The notes below the pieces were generated by a model. The model was not told the origin of the DNA, ran no database searches, and worked only from the letters and a program-made list of their open reading frames with translations. The translations under genes and the position numbers were made by a program. From the NCBI GenBank assembly GCA_016210495.1, contig JACQUC010000031.1, positions 1 to 46,549 on the forward strand: DNA of 46,549 nt, read 5' to 3'. Positions 18,613 through 26,491 of this stretch are shown here, piece by piece; position 1 is the stretch's first letter, and each line of letters begins with the position of its first letter. The stretch is from Chloroflexota bacterium (GTDB lineage: Bacteria; Chloroflexota; FW602-bin22; JACPRP01).

Positions 18613-19226
18613 CACAGTGCCTCGACATCAAGAGGCCCTGGCCTCGGGACGGCAGATGTCTCTCGCGGCACACTCAGGAACACGGCGAACGCGGCCAGCA
18701 TTGCCAGACCCCCCAGAGCAAAGGGCCCCCTCATGCTTCCCGTCACGTCGGCGATCGCCCCGGCCCCAATTGCCCCGATTGGCTGTGCCAGCGACCACAC
18801 TAGAGACCCGATCCCGGTGAACTCTCCGGCGCGATCCGCAGGCATCATGTCCGCCAGATAAGGGAAGATAAGGGCAGTCGTGACGGCGTTCGCGATTCCG
18901 ATGAAGCTCATCACGACCACGGCCTGGAAGGTCTCCTGCACCACCAGTGCCCCCACAAACGTCGTCAGCCCAAACAGCAGCATGCCTGTGGCCAGCACTG
19001 GCTTCTTCCCGTAACGCTCGGTCAGCAATCCCGCCGGCACCGCAAAGAAGGCTGCGCCGAGGACGGCGGGCAGTACCAGCAAGAACGACACGTTCTCCTC
19101 CACGCCAAGCACGCTTACCCCGAAGCGGGTGACGAAAGGGGTGATACCGCCATTTGATACGGGATAAGACGACAAAAACAGGGGGAACCCCGTGTTAGTG
19201 AACATGTACACCATGTTGGCGCCCAT
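18612..19226 (-). pseudogene. C-terminal half of an MFS transporter (remnant)
   Basis: About 204 residues with six hydrophobic segments and one MFS-type loop (PAGLLTERYGKKPVLATG) correspond to the second half of a major facilitator transporter. The first half is missing: upstream sequence is the end of an acyl-CoA ligase. An ATG at 19226 preceded by GGAAGGGG could still allow translation of the fragment, so expression is not excluded. It is the third piece in a row of fused gene fragments. Confidence 0.7.
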
Positions 19227-19775
19227 AGGCCCCTTCCGTGGTGTTGATACCTGGTTCCAAGGGGCGCGAGCCCGGCCGCTCTGTAGCTAGTACTGAGGCC
19301 GATGGTCCCGGGTTCGAGTGGTCGGACAAGGGCAACAGATGGCGTCTTACTTTGAGCAGCGTCGTGCGAGGGAAATCGGGCTCCACCCACCACGAGGCCC
19401 TGTCCAGGCGCTGATGTGGCGCCAACCGTGCGTTGGCTTTCGCGATAATGCGCCTGAGGTCGGCGGTTTGCGTTTCTGTGGCGGGAAGCAAGTACGCGTG
19501 CAGTCTGATGCCGCCTCTGGGGGCAGGAATCGCGACCACTGCCGCATCCTTGACCGCCGCGTCTTCCCGGAGCACGTCCTCCACGTCCTGCGGCCACACC
19601 TTCATTCCCGACGGCAGCACGATGAGGTCTCTCGCCCTGCCCACGATGCGCACGTTACTGCTGCTATCGATAGTTGCCAGGTCTCCCGTCGCGTACCAAC
19701 CGTCCTGTAGAACCTCGGCTGTGCGTGCCGGATCCTTCCAGTACCCTTGCATCACATTGGGTCCCCCACGACGAG
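19195..19775 (-). pseudogene. C-terminal part of an AMP-forming acyl-CoA synthetase (remnant)
   Basis: In one minus-strand frame from about 19770 the translation reads RGGPNVMQGYWKD, then DGWYATGDLATID and VGRARDLIVLPSGMKVWPQDVE, ending FPRTTLLKVRR. These are the last adenylation-domain motifs and the C-terminal lid domain of long-chain acyl-CoA synthetases, without the N-terminal 350 or so residues. Upstream it joins the ATPase fragment in a different frame. The open frame upstream of 19770 is only a shadow of that ATPase. Confidence 0.8.
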
Positions 19776-20306
19776 CAACCGTGCTCGGGAGAGGAATCGA
19801 GCGGCATATCGAAGCAACAGCAGGGAATCGCGATCGGCCCAGTGGAGGTCGTCGAGTATCAAAACGGCGCAGTGTTCCTTCGCCAGGCTCAAGAGAAACT
19901 GGATCGCGGCATCGTAAAGACGGAACCTCTCTTCGTCGGGACTCAATGGCGTTGGCGCCGGCGTGTCGGGAAAGACCAGCCGGACTTCGGGCAGCAGTTG
20001 GGCGACGGTCGCCGCTTTGGGGCCGAGGTACCGGCGCAAGTCGCCTGGATCCGCCGCCTGCACGTATCCCCCAAGCGCCTCGATCCACGGGCCATAAGGC
20101 CGTTGCCAGTCCCCCTCTAAGCAGCTACCCCAGAGAGCCATTGCCCCACACTGGCAGGCGTACCTGGCAAACTCCCGTGCAATGCCCGTCTTGCCAATTC
20201 CCGCCTCGCCGACCAGCATACAAAGGCCCCCCCGGCCCTCGAAAGCGTAGTCCAGCGCCTTGTGGAGCACATCAAGTTCCTGTTGGCGACCGACGAAGGA
20301 AGTCAT
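19752..20306 (-). pseudogene. N-terminal ATPase domain of an AAA/LuxR-type regulator (remnant)
   Basis: The frame starts MTSFVGRQQELDVLHKAL, has Walker A GEAGIGKT (about residues 36-43) and Walker B AVLILDDLHWADRDS, as in large MalT/LuxR- or guanylate-cyclase-associated ATPases that normally exceed 900 residues. It stops after about 184 residues: homology ends at LLVVG and is followed by DPM and a stop, at the point where the ligase remnant begins. No clear ribosome-binding site is seen before the ATG at 20306. Confidence 0.75.
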
Positions 20307-20377
20307 GAGGGCCATTTTATCACAAGTCTTCGAAGACCAGAACCCGCGCGTAGACGGGGACAAAGGTGGGCGAGCGC

Positions 20378-20638
20378 CTACTTGTAAGTCCTTTCATCAC
20401 GCTTCTTGAGGTCCAAGATTTCGATAACGTTGTTCTTGTGATCGACGTCAAAGAGAATCCGTAGGTTTCTCACGCGATAGCGATATCGGGCCACGGGAGC
20501 GTGTTCAAGTTTGATAGGGCCGCGGGAGTGAGGATCGTCGGTCAGCTTCTCGATGGCCTCTTTGACTCGCTGCGCCTGGTCGTGGGGAAGGTCCAGGAAA
20601 GCTTTCTGGGCTGGGCGGGAGAAGACGGCGGAGCACAT
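20378..20638 (-). CDS. RelE/ParE-family toxin
   Basis: An 86-residue protein typical of RelE-like mRNA interferases: SRPAQKAFLDLPHDQAQRVKEAI at the start, then KLEHAPVARYRYRVRNLRILFDVD and the C-terminal ILDLKKRDERTYK with the basic catalytic-type residues. Its ATG overlaps the stop of the antitoxin (TGATG), the standard coupling of toxin-antitoxin operons. Confidence 0.88.
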   Translation of the reverse strand: MCSAVFSRPAQKAFLDLPHDQAQRVKEAIEKLTDDPHSRGPIKLEHAPVARYRYRVRNLRILFDVDHKNNVIEILDLKKRDERTYK

Positions 20639-20922
20639 CAGAGTCCTTTCTGACGGAATACCTCCCGGGCATCAACTCCTTTGCCCTCTCGGATCTCCTT
20701 TCTCGCCTCGAGGAGAGCAGCAAGATACTCCGGGTCCGAGAACTCTTCGAGGGCTTCTTGAACTTCGAGGTACTTCTCGAGGTCGATGATGACGGCTGTC
20801 GGTTTGCCCTGCTGAGTGATTACGACCTCCCCGCCCTCTTCCTTAAGAGCCTCAAGAAGCTTGCTGAGGTTCTTGCGTAGCTCGTGCGTGCCCACGAACT
20901 GGCTTCTCAGGATTTCTCTCAT
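20638..20922 (-). CDS. Phd/YefM-family antitoxin
   Basis: The 94-residue product contains the Phd/YefM fold: VGTHELRKNLSKLLEALKEEGGEVVITQQGKPTAVIIDLEKYLE. The C-terminal acidic/helical half (ALEEFSDPEYLAALLEARKEI) should wrap and neutralise the toxin, while the N-terminal half binds the operon's own promoter. The ATG at 20922, behind GGAAGG, is preferred to the upstream start because conservation begins there. Confidence 0.88.
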   Translation of the reverse strand: MREILRSQFVGTHELRKNLSKLLEALKEEGGEVVITQQGKPTAVIIDLEKYLEVQEALEEFSDPEYLAALLEARKEIREGKGVDAREVFRQKGL

Positions 20923-21047
20923 AAGCCGTTCCCTTCCACCCAATGGATTCATTCCGTAATAGTAACAGATTCGTTGTGCCCGTTCAACGCTAGCCGAACA
21001 TGCGTGTTGACACACGGTGGACAGTATGCTATGGTGCGCGCGCAAAT

Positions 21048-21146
21048 GGTCTGAACCGCAGATTACGCTGATTAAAGGATTTCACAGATGCCGAATCTCG
21101 GTAATCTGCGCAATCCTTTAATCGGCGTCAATCTGCGGTTCAGACC
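21048..21146. repeat. About 100-bp hairpin repeat upstream of a secreted protein
   Basis: Outer arms are 17-bp perfect complements, GGTCTGAACCGCAGATT (21048-21064) and AATCTGCGGTTCAGACC (21130-21146). Inner arms continue with one or two mismatches (TGATTAAAGGATT against AATCCTTTAATCG). The GCAGATT/ATTAAAGGATT motif is a common dispersed repeat. It lies 32 bases before the start of the next gene. Confidence 0.85.
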
Positions 21147-21177
21147 CGGGACGTGGTTTGAACAAAAGGAGGGCGAC

Positions 21178-22014
21178 ATGTTCCAACTGTGCGTGCGTTG
21201 CGTGCTACTCGCGGCTCTGCTCGCCTCGGGCTTCCTTCCGCTCGTCATTGCGCCGCCTACCACCAGTGCGGCCGAGTGCCTGTTTGTAATGGGGTTTAGG
21301 GCCCTTTACGAAGAGATTCCCGAGGTGGTGGGGGAATGCAAGGGCCCCGAACGGTACAACGTGGCCAACGGCGATGCCCTCCAGGAGACGACCAACGGGC
21401 TGATGGTCTGGCGCAAAGCAGATAACTTCACCGCGTTCACCGACGGCTACCGCACGTGGGTGATGGGGCCGGAAGGCCTCCAGGTACGGCTGAACACCGA
21501 GCGGTTCGAGTGGGAGGTCGAGCCCGTCGTAGAAGTTGTCCCGCCCGGAGAGCCCAGCCCCGCCCCGGAGACCGCTCCCCCCAGGTCCCCCGCGCCACCT
21601 GTAGCCAGGCCCGCTCCCAGGAGCCTCGGCACCGGGGTGTTCTTCACCGACAAACGCACGACCGGCTGGGGCAAGCTCGCCATCGCCAACAAGTCGAGGT
21701 ATGATGTCGTCGTCGCGCTCTCCCCGATTAACAACGTGAAGATGCCGCTGGTGGTCTTCTACGTCCGCGGCGACGACGAGTTCACCGTGGACCGGGTCAG
21801 GGACGGCAGGTACTACGTCTACTTTATGGCCGGAGAGGACTGGGATGGCAACAGGTTCACCACCACGCTGCTCTCCGAGCGCTTCAACGAGCAGATCTTC
21901 TGGGAGGTCAAGGACAACCGCTACCTGCTCCTCCGGGTGACCCTGGGCGGAGAGGGCGGGAGAAGCGATGCGACGACCGAAGTAAGCCCCGGGGACTTCC
22001 CGAACATCCGGTGA
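21178..22014 (+). CDS. Secreted protein of unknown function with a Chloroflexota-type surface domain
   Basis: The 278-residue product begins with a signal peptide (hydrophobic stretch about residues 7-25, cleavage probably after TTSAAEC). Residues 35-115 carry a domain with IPEVVGECKGPE, NGDALQETTNGLMVWRKADNFTAFTDG and WVMGPEGLQVR, which I recognise from many Chloroflexota exported proteins but for which no function is established. A Pro/Ala linker (about 125-155) leads to a second domain (TGVFFTDKRTTGWGKLAIANKSRYDVVVAL ...), probably a beta-sandwich. The ATG at 21178 follows AAGGAGG. Function unknown; a binding role at the cell surface is conceivable. Confidence 0.8.
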   Translation: MFQLCVRCVLLAALLASGFLPLVIAPPTTSAAECLFVMGFRALYEEIPEVVGECKGPERYNVANGDALQETTNGLMVWRKADNFTAFTDGYRTWVMGPEGLQVRLNTERFEWEVEPVVEVVPPGEPSPAPETAPPRSPAPPVARPAPRSLGTGVFFTDKRTTGWGKLAIANKSRYDVVVALSPINNVKMPLVVFYVRGDDEFTVDRVRDGRYYVYFMAGEDWDGNRFTTTLLSERFNEQIFWEVKDNRYLLLRVTLGGEGGRSDATTEVSPGDFPNIR

Positions 22015-22043
22015 GCACGGGCGGGCACAAGGTCTCAAGCAAA

Positions 22044-22073
22044 ACAGCCCACCAGGTTTCCCTGGTGGGCTGT
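22044..22073 (-). terminator. Intrinsic terminator of the secreted-protein operon
   Basis: A perfect 13-bp stem with a 4-base loop (ACAGCCCACCAGG, TTTC, CCTGGTGGGCTGT). On the minus strand it is followed by TTTGCTT and lies 14 bases after the stop of the gene at 22087. It can also serve the convergent + strand gene ending at 22014, though the U tract is lacking on that side. Confidence 0.8.
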
Positions 22074-22086
22074 GTAACGAGCAGGC

Positions 22087-22992
22087 CTATTTGCTCTTGT
22101 TTCCGATTGCGTTTACGTTGCTTTGGACATAGCTCACGCAGTCGCCTTGGTTCCTAAAATTCGGACTTGAGGAGTTCTGCCACCCACCATCTTTGCAGAA
22201 ATCAGCACCGGGTTCGAAATCAAAGACGGTGGTGCCGGCGGCCGTGCCGAACTTGAAGGCATCGACGTTCTCCGTGTACCCGTTGGGATATGGAGAGCCG
22301 ACGCGGATGCCAAGCCAGGAATCAGTTACCCTGACCCTGATGCCTGGATACTGAGATAGAATCTGCGCCCAGTTTTTCGCGGTACTACCCGGTGTGTTGG
22401 TATTCGGCCACTTGCTTCCAGAGTAGTGCCATAAAGCACTGCCGCCTTTTATTGCATCCCACTCTTGCCATAGGTTTTGTACAATCTGACCGGGAGGTGG
22501 CGTAAACACCAAGCGCCTTTGCCAAGTGTCGGAGCCGTTGAAGTCGACATTGAAGTTGAGATAGCCTGACCGATTGGCGGGCCCACCGTTACCGGCAGAC
22601 GGGTTGTATGTGCTAAAAGCCAGCGTCGTGATGTCGGCGAGCCTTGTGCCGCTAAACCGATAGGTTGCAAGATTTCTTCGCTGTGTTCCTGAAACGCTGA
22701 TCTGAGTACCACCAAGTCCCATCGGAGGTGTACCTGGCCCAACGACAAAGGAACCCAGTGAGTTGTCTATGACGTCTGTTTCGTCGTTATAGAAAAACCA
22801 CTTGCCGTTGAGGTAGGCAGTATACTTTTCAAGAAGATCCGATTCGAGACTGTCAGCCGCGAGATCGCCAGGTGTCACGACGATGATTGATGTTCCACCT
22901 GCGGTTGGTTTTGCGGCAAACGCGGGAAATGCCATAGTGCTCAGCATCACGGAAACGGCAATTGCGCCGATCAAGATCCTAGTGATATTCAT
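22087..22992 (-). CDS. Secreted protein of unknown function
   Basis: The 301-residue protein starts MNITRILIGAIAVSVMLSTMAF with a clear signal peptide ending near AFA-AK. The body is rich in Gly, Asn, Ser and Trp with WQRRLVFTPPPGQ and VRVTDSWLGIRVGSPYPNG. The C-terminus CKDGGWQNSSSPNFRNQGDCVSYV matches a short Cys-paired tail found on many secreted actinobacterial and Chloroflexota proteins. ATG at 22992 is preceded by GAGGAG. It is the second gene of a two-gene operon with the gene at 23055 and is followed by a terminator. Function unknown; glycan or surface binding is possible. Confidence 0.75.
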   Translation of the reverse strand: MNITRILIGAIAVSVMLSTMAFPAFAAKPTAGGTSIIVVTPGDLAADSLESDLLEKYTAYLNGKWFFYNDETDVIDNSLGSFVVGPGTPPMGLGGTQISVSGTQRRNLATYRFSGTRLADITTLAFSTYNPSAGNGGPANRSGYLNFNVDFNGSDTWQRRLVFTPPPGQIVQNLWQEWDAIKGGSALWHYSGSKWPNTNTPGSTAKNWAQILSQYPGIRVRVTDSWLGIRVGSPYPNGYTENVDAFKFGTAAGTTVFDFEPGADFCKDGGWQNSSSPNFRNQGDCVSYVQSNVNAIGNKSK

Positions 22993-23054
22993 GTTTGTCT
23001 CCTCGCCTTGTTTTGGTAACATCGATTTCACGAACAGTCAGTACTCTCCCACCA

Positions 23055-23717
23055 CTACCACTTGCCAAAGCCGGGGCCCGCCGGACTGACGAAGGTGGCG
23101 CCAAGTCCGCTCTCAACTTCCTGAATAATCGCGAAGGATCCCCAGATGACGGGACCGATCATGGTTCCGTCAGCCGTGTACCAACTGCCGCCGGAACTAG
23201 TGGCATCTGCGGGGGCAGCCACTATCTTCACGAAGTACGTCCATTGACCCTTGCCACCCCCCGGGGTCATGTGATTAGTGATCCAGGCGCCGGACCCGAT
23301 GTAGCTCGGGTAACCGTAGTAGCGGTCGAGCTTGCCGTCGCCGTTGCAGTCCTTGCTCGAAAGCCAGGCATTGTTCCACTTCATCTCGAGCTGGACGCCG
23401 CGGTATGGCCAGTACCACTGTTTTTGGGCTCCAGGGTTTGCGGCCAGGTAGGACGCGTCGTCGCCCGTGTATGGCGGGAAACCGCCCGGGCCCAAGTAGT
23501 TGTTGGCGTATGATCCTTTGAACATATTGCCCTGGTAGTTGTTGCCGTAGGCATCGAAGCCAACTTTGAGAGGCTGGCCCGCCAGGTAGTGACCAGGAGA
23601 ATAGGTAAGCACGCCGTCTTGAATCGTTGTGCAGGACGCCGGCGGCCCCCCAGCGGCAGCAGCCGATGGCAGGCTCACAAGCGCAACCGCGAGCAACAGA
23701 ACTGCGAGTTTTCTCAC
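23055..23717 (-). CDS. Secreted protein of unknown function with an EF-hand-like calcium loop
   Basis: The 220-residue product has a signal peptide (RKLAVLLLAVALVSLPSAAAA). The mature part is rich in Tyr, Trp and Gly. DCNGDGKLDR is a dockerin/EF-hand-like Ca-binding loop, and the segments around it (MKWNNAWLSSKDCN, GYPSYIGSGAWITNHM) resemble a domain seen in other secreted proteins of unknown role. The GTG at 23717 has AAGGAGG ten bases upstream. A promoter, a long structured leader and a hairpin with a T tract precede the gene, so it may be regulated in its leader. Confidence 0.7.
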   Translation of the reverse strand: MRKLAVLLLAVALVSLPSAAAAGGPPASCTTIQDGVLTYSPGHYLAGQPLKVGFDAYGNNYQGNMFKGSYANNYLGPGGFPPYTGDDASYLAANPGAQKQWYWPYRGVQLEMKWNNAWLSSKDCNGDGKLDRYYGYPSYIGSGAWITNHMTPGGGKGQWTYFVKIVAAPADATSSGGSWYTADGTMIGPVIWGSFAIIQEVESGLGATFVSPAGPGFGKW

Positions 23718-23796
23718 AGGATTCTTTCCTCCTTATTCAAACTAAGGTTTCTTGGCGACGCAAATATCCTAGAGTGCTCGCTCCACCCCCTTCCCC

Positions 23797-23839
23797 AAAA
23801 AGCGAAACCGGCCATCGTAACTCGATGGCCGGTTTCGCT
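23797..23839 (-). terminator. Intrinsic terminator or attenuator in the leader of the secreted-protein operon
   Basis: A perfect 17-bp stem, AGCGAAACCGGCCATCG with its complement and a 5-base loop, is followed on the minus strand by five Ts (GCTTTTTGGGG). It lies between a promoter (23968-23996) and the first gene (start 23717), so it would end transcription early unless overcome. Confidence 0.7.
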
Positions 23840-23848
23840 ACTAGCTCC

Positions 23849-23903
23849 CCGAGGGTCCAAGCGACCAATTCGGCGTGCTCGGTCTTCCGTGCACTACCCT
23901 CGG
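23849..23903 (-). promoter_or_regulatory. Structured mRNA leader, possible riboswitch or attenuator
   Basis: On the minus strand CCGAGGGT (23896-23903) pairs perfectly with ACCCTCGG (23849-23856). The enclosed bases form a hairpin GTGC-A-CGG-AAGA-CCG-A-GCAC and a loop region. The closed two-way or three-way structure is followed nine bases later by the terminator hairpin. I do not recognise a known riboswitch class. Confidence 0.45.
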
Positions 23904-23967
23904 ATCACTGCTTCCATCACATAGAGTATTCGGTTGGTGCAGTCAATCGACCGCGCAGACTGCGGGC

Positions 23968-23996
23968 ATTATAGTAACGTGCCGGGCGGCGCGCAA
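23968..23996 (-). promoter_or_regulatory. Sigma70-type promoter of the secreted-protein operon
   Basis: TTGCGC (23991-23996) and TATAAT (23968-23973) on the minus strand with a 17-base spacer, the same hexamers as the remA promoter. Transcription would start near 23961, about 240 bases before the first gene. Confidence 0.55.
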
Positions 23997-24202
23997 TGTC
24001 GAGTGTAGACAAAAATATCGTCGTGGGTTTGTCCACATGTCACAAGTGCCCTCTGGTCGACGCCCACAGCCGGGGGCGTCCGCGAACCCCCCTTTGCGCT
24101 CCGGTTTGCGCATCAGCCGGGTCGGATGGCAAGGACGCTGGTGCCTGCCATGTTACTGCCAGGCCGCCGAAAAGTCAATCCCTGTGCCGGCTTCGCGGCT
24201 TG

Positions 24203-24580
24203 GGGTGCGGAACACGTTTCCGCGTCAGGCGGGCGCTCGTACAGTCAGGAAGACTGGCGACAGCGAATAGGCAGCGAATAAGCGAATGATTGGGCGGCTT
24301 GTTATCGACGGCGTAAGACGCAGCATGGAGGCCCATAACAAGCTAGGTGCTGGTCATCGCGAGGAGGTCTATCAGCAGGCGATGCTCAAGAAACTGCCCG
24401 AGGCTGGCTAGGACGATTGGCAACAGACAGTGGAACAGCGACTGAGGAGGCGCCTGATCGACGGGCATCTCTCGTCAGGACAAGACCACGGTCTGGCGCC
24501 TACTCATTCGCTTATTCGCTGTCCATTCGCTGGCGCCTCTCTCCACCTGCTCTCTTGCCGCGGAAACGTGTTCCGCACCC
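24203..24580. mobile_element. Small inverted-repeat element carrying a gene remnant
   Basis: The ends are perfect 22-bp inverted repeats (GGGTGCGGAACACGTTTCC... at 24203-24224, its complement at 24559-24580). A second inverted pair lies inside: 24261-24289 and 24504-24532, 27 of 29 bases matching, rich in AGCGAAT. Between them is a fragment of a GxxExxY gene. It looks like a non-autonomous, MITE-like unit. It is the only recognisable feature in the gene-poor stretch 23997-24603. Confidence 0.6.
24286..24411 (+). pseudogene. GxxExxY-family protein fragment
   Basis: From the ATG at 24286 the 41-codon frame reads IDGVRRSMEAHNKLGAG then HREEVYQQAMLKKLPEAG and stops. This matches the start of the GxxExxY family (VHRELGPGFLESVYQEAL), whose members have about 125 residues. 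The middle GxxExxY motif is present as GxxxEEVY, but the C-terminal two thirds are missing. Lies inside the inverted-repeat element, its first codons in the left inner arm. Confidence 0.6.
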
Positions 24581-24603
24581 GGCGACTTGCGTTTCTGGAG
24601 CGA

Positions 24604-26103
24604 TCAGGTGAGAAGATCCAGCACAACCGTCCACACCCGTCTAGTCCGCAAATCGGCAACTCGAATAGCGTGGTTGTTGGTGTCGGCGATGTACAGCCGG
24701 CCGTTCGACGCGCAGATGCCGCCGGGCTCGTAGAACTGTGGCTCATCGCCGTCCTGAAGTCCGGCTTCGCCCGTTCCCAGGAGCGTGGTGGCCCGCCTCG
24801 TGTTGGGATCGACCACTTTGATCTTGTTGTTGTAGGTGTCGGCGATGTGGAGCAGGCCGTCGTGCCAGGCGATGCTGAGGGGGTGCTGGAGTCGGGCCTC
24901 GATGCCGACCCCATCCTTGTCGCCGAATTCGAAGAGGCCTTTTCCGACGATGGTGCGGGTCTCGCCGGCGAACCCGAGATCCGCCCAGCGTATGGCGCTG
25001 CTTTCGCTGTCGGCGAAGAAGAGCTTTTGCCCGTTGGAGGCTAGGCCGCTCGGCTGTGCCAGAGCGGCTGACGACAAGGGCCCATCGGTGATTTCTTCGA
25101 ACCCGCTGCCGGCGTGAGGATGTATCTGCCACGTGGCCAGATCGAGCCGCCACAACTGGTGCGAGCCGGCCATGGCGATGTAGAGCACGCGGCCCTGTAG
25201 GAGCACGTCCCAGGGAGAGCTGAGAGGCGTCTCGATTGCTCTACCGCCTGCTGTGCCATAGCGGGCCTGCACGCCGGTTCCGGCGAAGGTGGTGACCAGG
25301 TGCTTGCGCAGGTCGACGGCGCGGAGGGCGTGGTTCTGTGTGTCGGCCACGTAGACGGTATCGCCGTCGAGGGCCAGTCCCTGGGGACGGTTGAACGCCG
25401 CCGTTTTGAAGTCCCCATCCGCCAGCCCCGCGCTTCCGCTGCCGATGATTGCCTCGACACGGGCGTGCAGAGCGTCGTCGTCAACCCGGGCCACGACAAT
25501 ACGGTTGTGATTGGAGTCGGCCACGTAAAGGTGCCGGCTCGCGTCCACAATCAGCTTGCCCGGGAAGGCCAGGGGGCGCGCGGGCTCGGACAATCGCTCT
25601 GGACGGAAGGTCATGGGCCTTCGATCCAGGGTTCCTTTGGAGTGAAACTCGTCGACCAGGCTCTGGATGATGGGGTCGAAGGCTTCGAAAGTGGTTTCGC
25701 CAGGATAGAGGTTGATCAGCCGACCCTCGGGGTCGACCAGGGCGAGCGTCGGCCAGGCGTTGACGGTGTACTCCCGCCAGGTGCGAAAGTAGCGGTCGTT
25801 AACGACCGGATGGTCGATCTCCAGACGCAGCACGGCCTGGCGGATGTTCTCGGTTTGCCGCTCGGCGAGGAACTTCCCCGCATGCACGCCGATGACGACC
25901 ATCTCGCCGGCATACTTCTGCTCCAGCTTCCGCAACTGCGGCAGGATGTGCATGCAGTTGATTCAGCCGTAGGTCCAGAAATCGAGGATAACGATCTTGC
26001 CACGCAGGTCGGTCATACTCAGAGGTCCCTCGGTGTTCAACCAATCGAGACCCAAGGGGAATTCCGGCGCGCTGACTGGGCCCATGAACGGCAGACGAAA
26101 CAT
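24604..26103 (-). CDS. Thioredoxin-NHL repeat protein (NHLRC2-like), probable selenoprotein with UGA at residue 47
   Basis: Starting at the ATG at 26103 (AGGAGG upstream) the frame encodes 499 residues if the UGA at 25963-25965 is read. Residues 1-160 are a thioredoxin-like domain: [25 protein letters not shown], where homologues have WTYCCINC. The UGA thus stands exactly at the first Cys of the CxxC pair, giving U-I-N-C. From about residue 165 an NHL beta-propeller follows with repeated [22 protein letters not shown] and [10 protein letters not shown] units. The reading frame is uninterrupted on both sides of UGA and typical of the family throughout, so a nonsense mutation is unlikely. Likely a thiol/selenol oxidoreductase; the lack of a signal peptide suggests the cytoplasm. 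Confidence 0.85.
25933..25965 (-). promoter_or_regulatory. UGA codon with downstream stem, SECIS-like
   Basis: The in-frame UGA (25965-25963) is followed two bases later by CAACTGC, which pairs perfectly with GCAGTTG (7 bp) around a 14-base loop. Position fits bacterial SECIS elements, but the GU-type loop is not evident. Confidence 0.5.
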
Positions 26104-26191
26104 TGCCGACGATGCCTCCTGTTCGAAGTGATTCTTGCACTCTTAATAGCGCAAGATACGGGCCAGCCTATGTGGCAACCATCTCGTAGCC

Positions 26192-26369
26192 GCACCCTTC
26201 AGGGTGCGCGTGCCTGTTCGAGTGGCGAGGAGTCCATGTATCCGCAGGATCGCGCTGTGGCGAGGTCGTCAAAGGGCCAGCCTGGTACAGTCCGCCTGAG
26301 GCGGACGCGCTGGCTGAAGCCATCGGCTACGGGTCCGTCGCCCCGTCTCTGCAAAGCTTTGCGGCGGGG
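26192..26369. repeat. Cluster of short palindromes upstream of the nitroreductase
   Basis: In the 322-base gap 26104-26425 three hairpins are seen: GCACCCT-TC-AGGGTGC (26192-26207), GTCCGCC-TGA-GGCGGAC (26290-26306) and CCCCG...GCAAAGCTTTGC...CGGGG (26341-26369). They resemble dispersed palindromic repeats. No gene other than the 21-codon frame at 26426 is visible. Confidence 0.6.
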
Positions 26370-26425
26370 CTCTGGACAGCGCTTGCCGGTTATGTTAGTC
26401 TAATTGCCGAAAGAGGAGGTGGGCG

Positions 26426-26491
26426 ATGGATGTTACGAAGGTAGCCGACGCCATTCGGGAGTCCAAGGAACGTGAGGAGAGGAGGAGTTGA
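26426..26491 (+). CDS. 21-residue upstream ORF coupled to the nitroreductase
   Basis: ATG at 26426 follows GAGGAGGT at an ideal distance. The peptide MDVTKVADAIRESKEREERR(S) ends in TGA that overlaps the ATG of the nitroreductase (TGATG). It may act as a leader peptide that delivers ribosomes to the next start; its first residues also resemble the start of nitroreductases (DVxxAIRERRS), so a degenerate duplicate start is an alternative. Confidence 0.4.
   Translation: MDVTKVADAIRESKEREERRS

Noticed and set aside
19776..20088. N-terminal extension of the acyl-CoA ligase frame to 20088
   Set aside because: This part has no ligase motifs and is the shadow of the AAA ATPase fragment in another frame.
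23849..23903. c-di-GMP-I, glycine or cobalamin riboswitch in the leader at 23.8 kb
   Set aside because: The conserved bases of these classes are not present; kept only as an unassigned structured leader.
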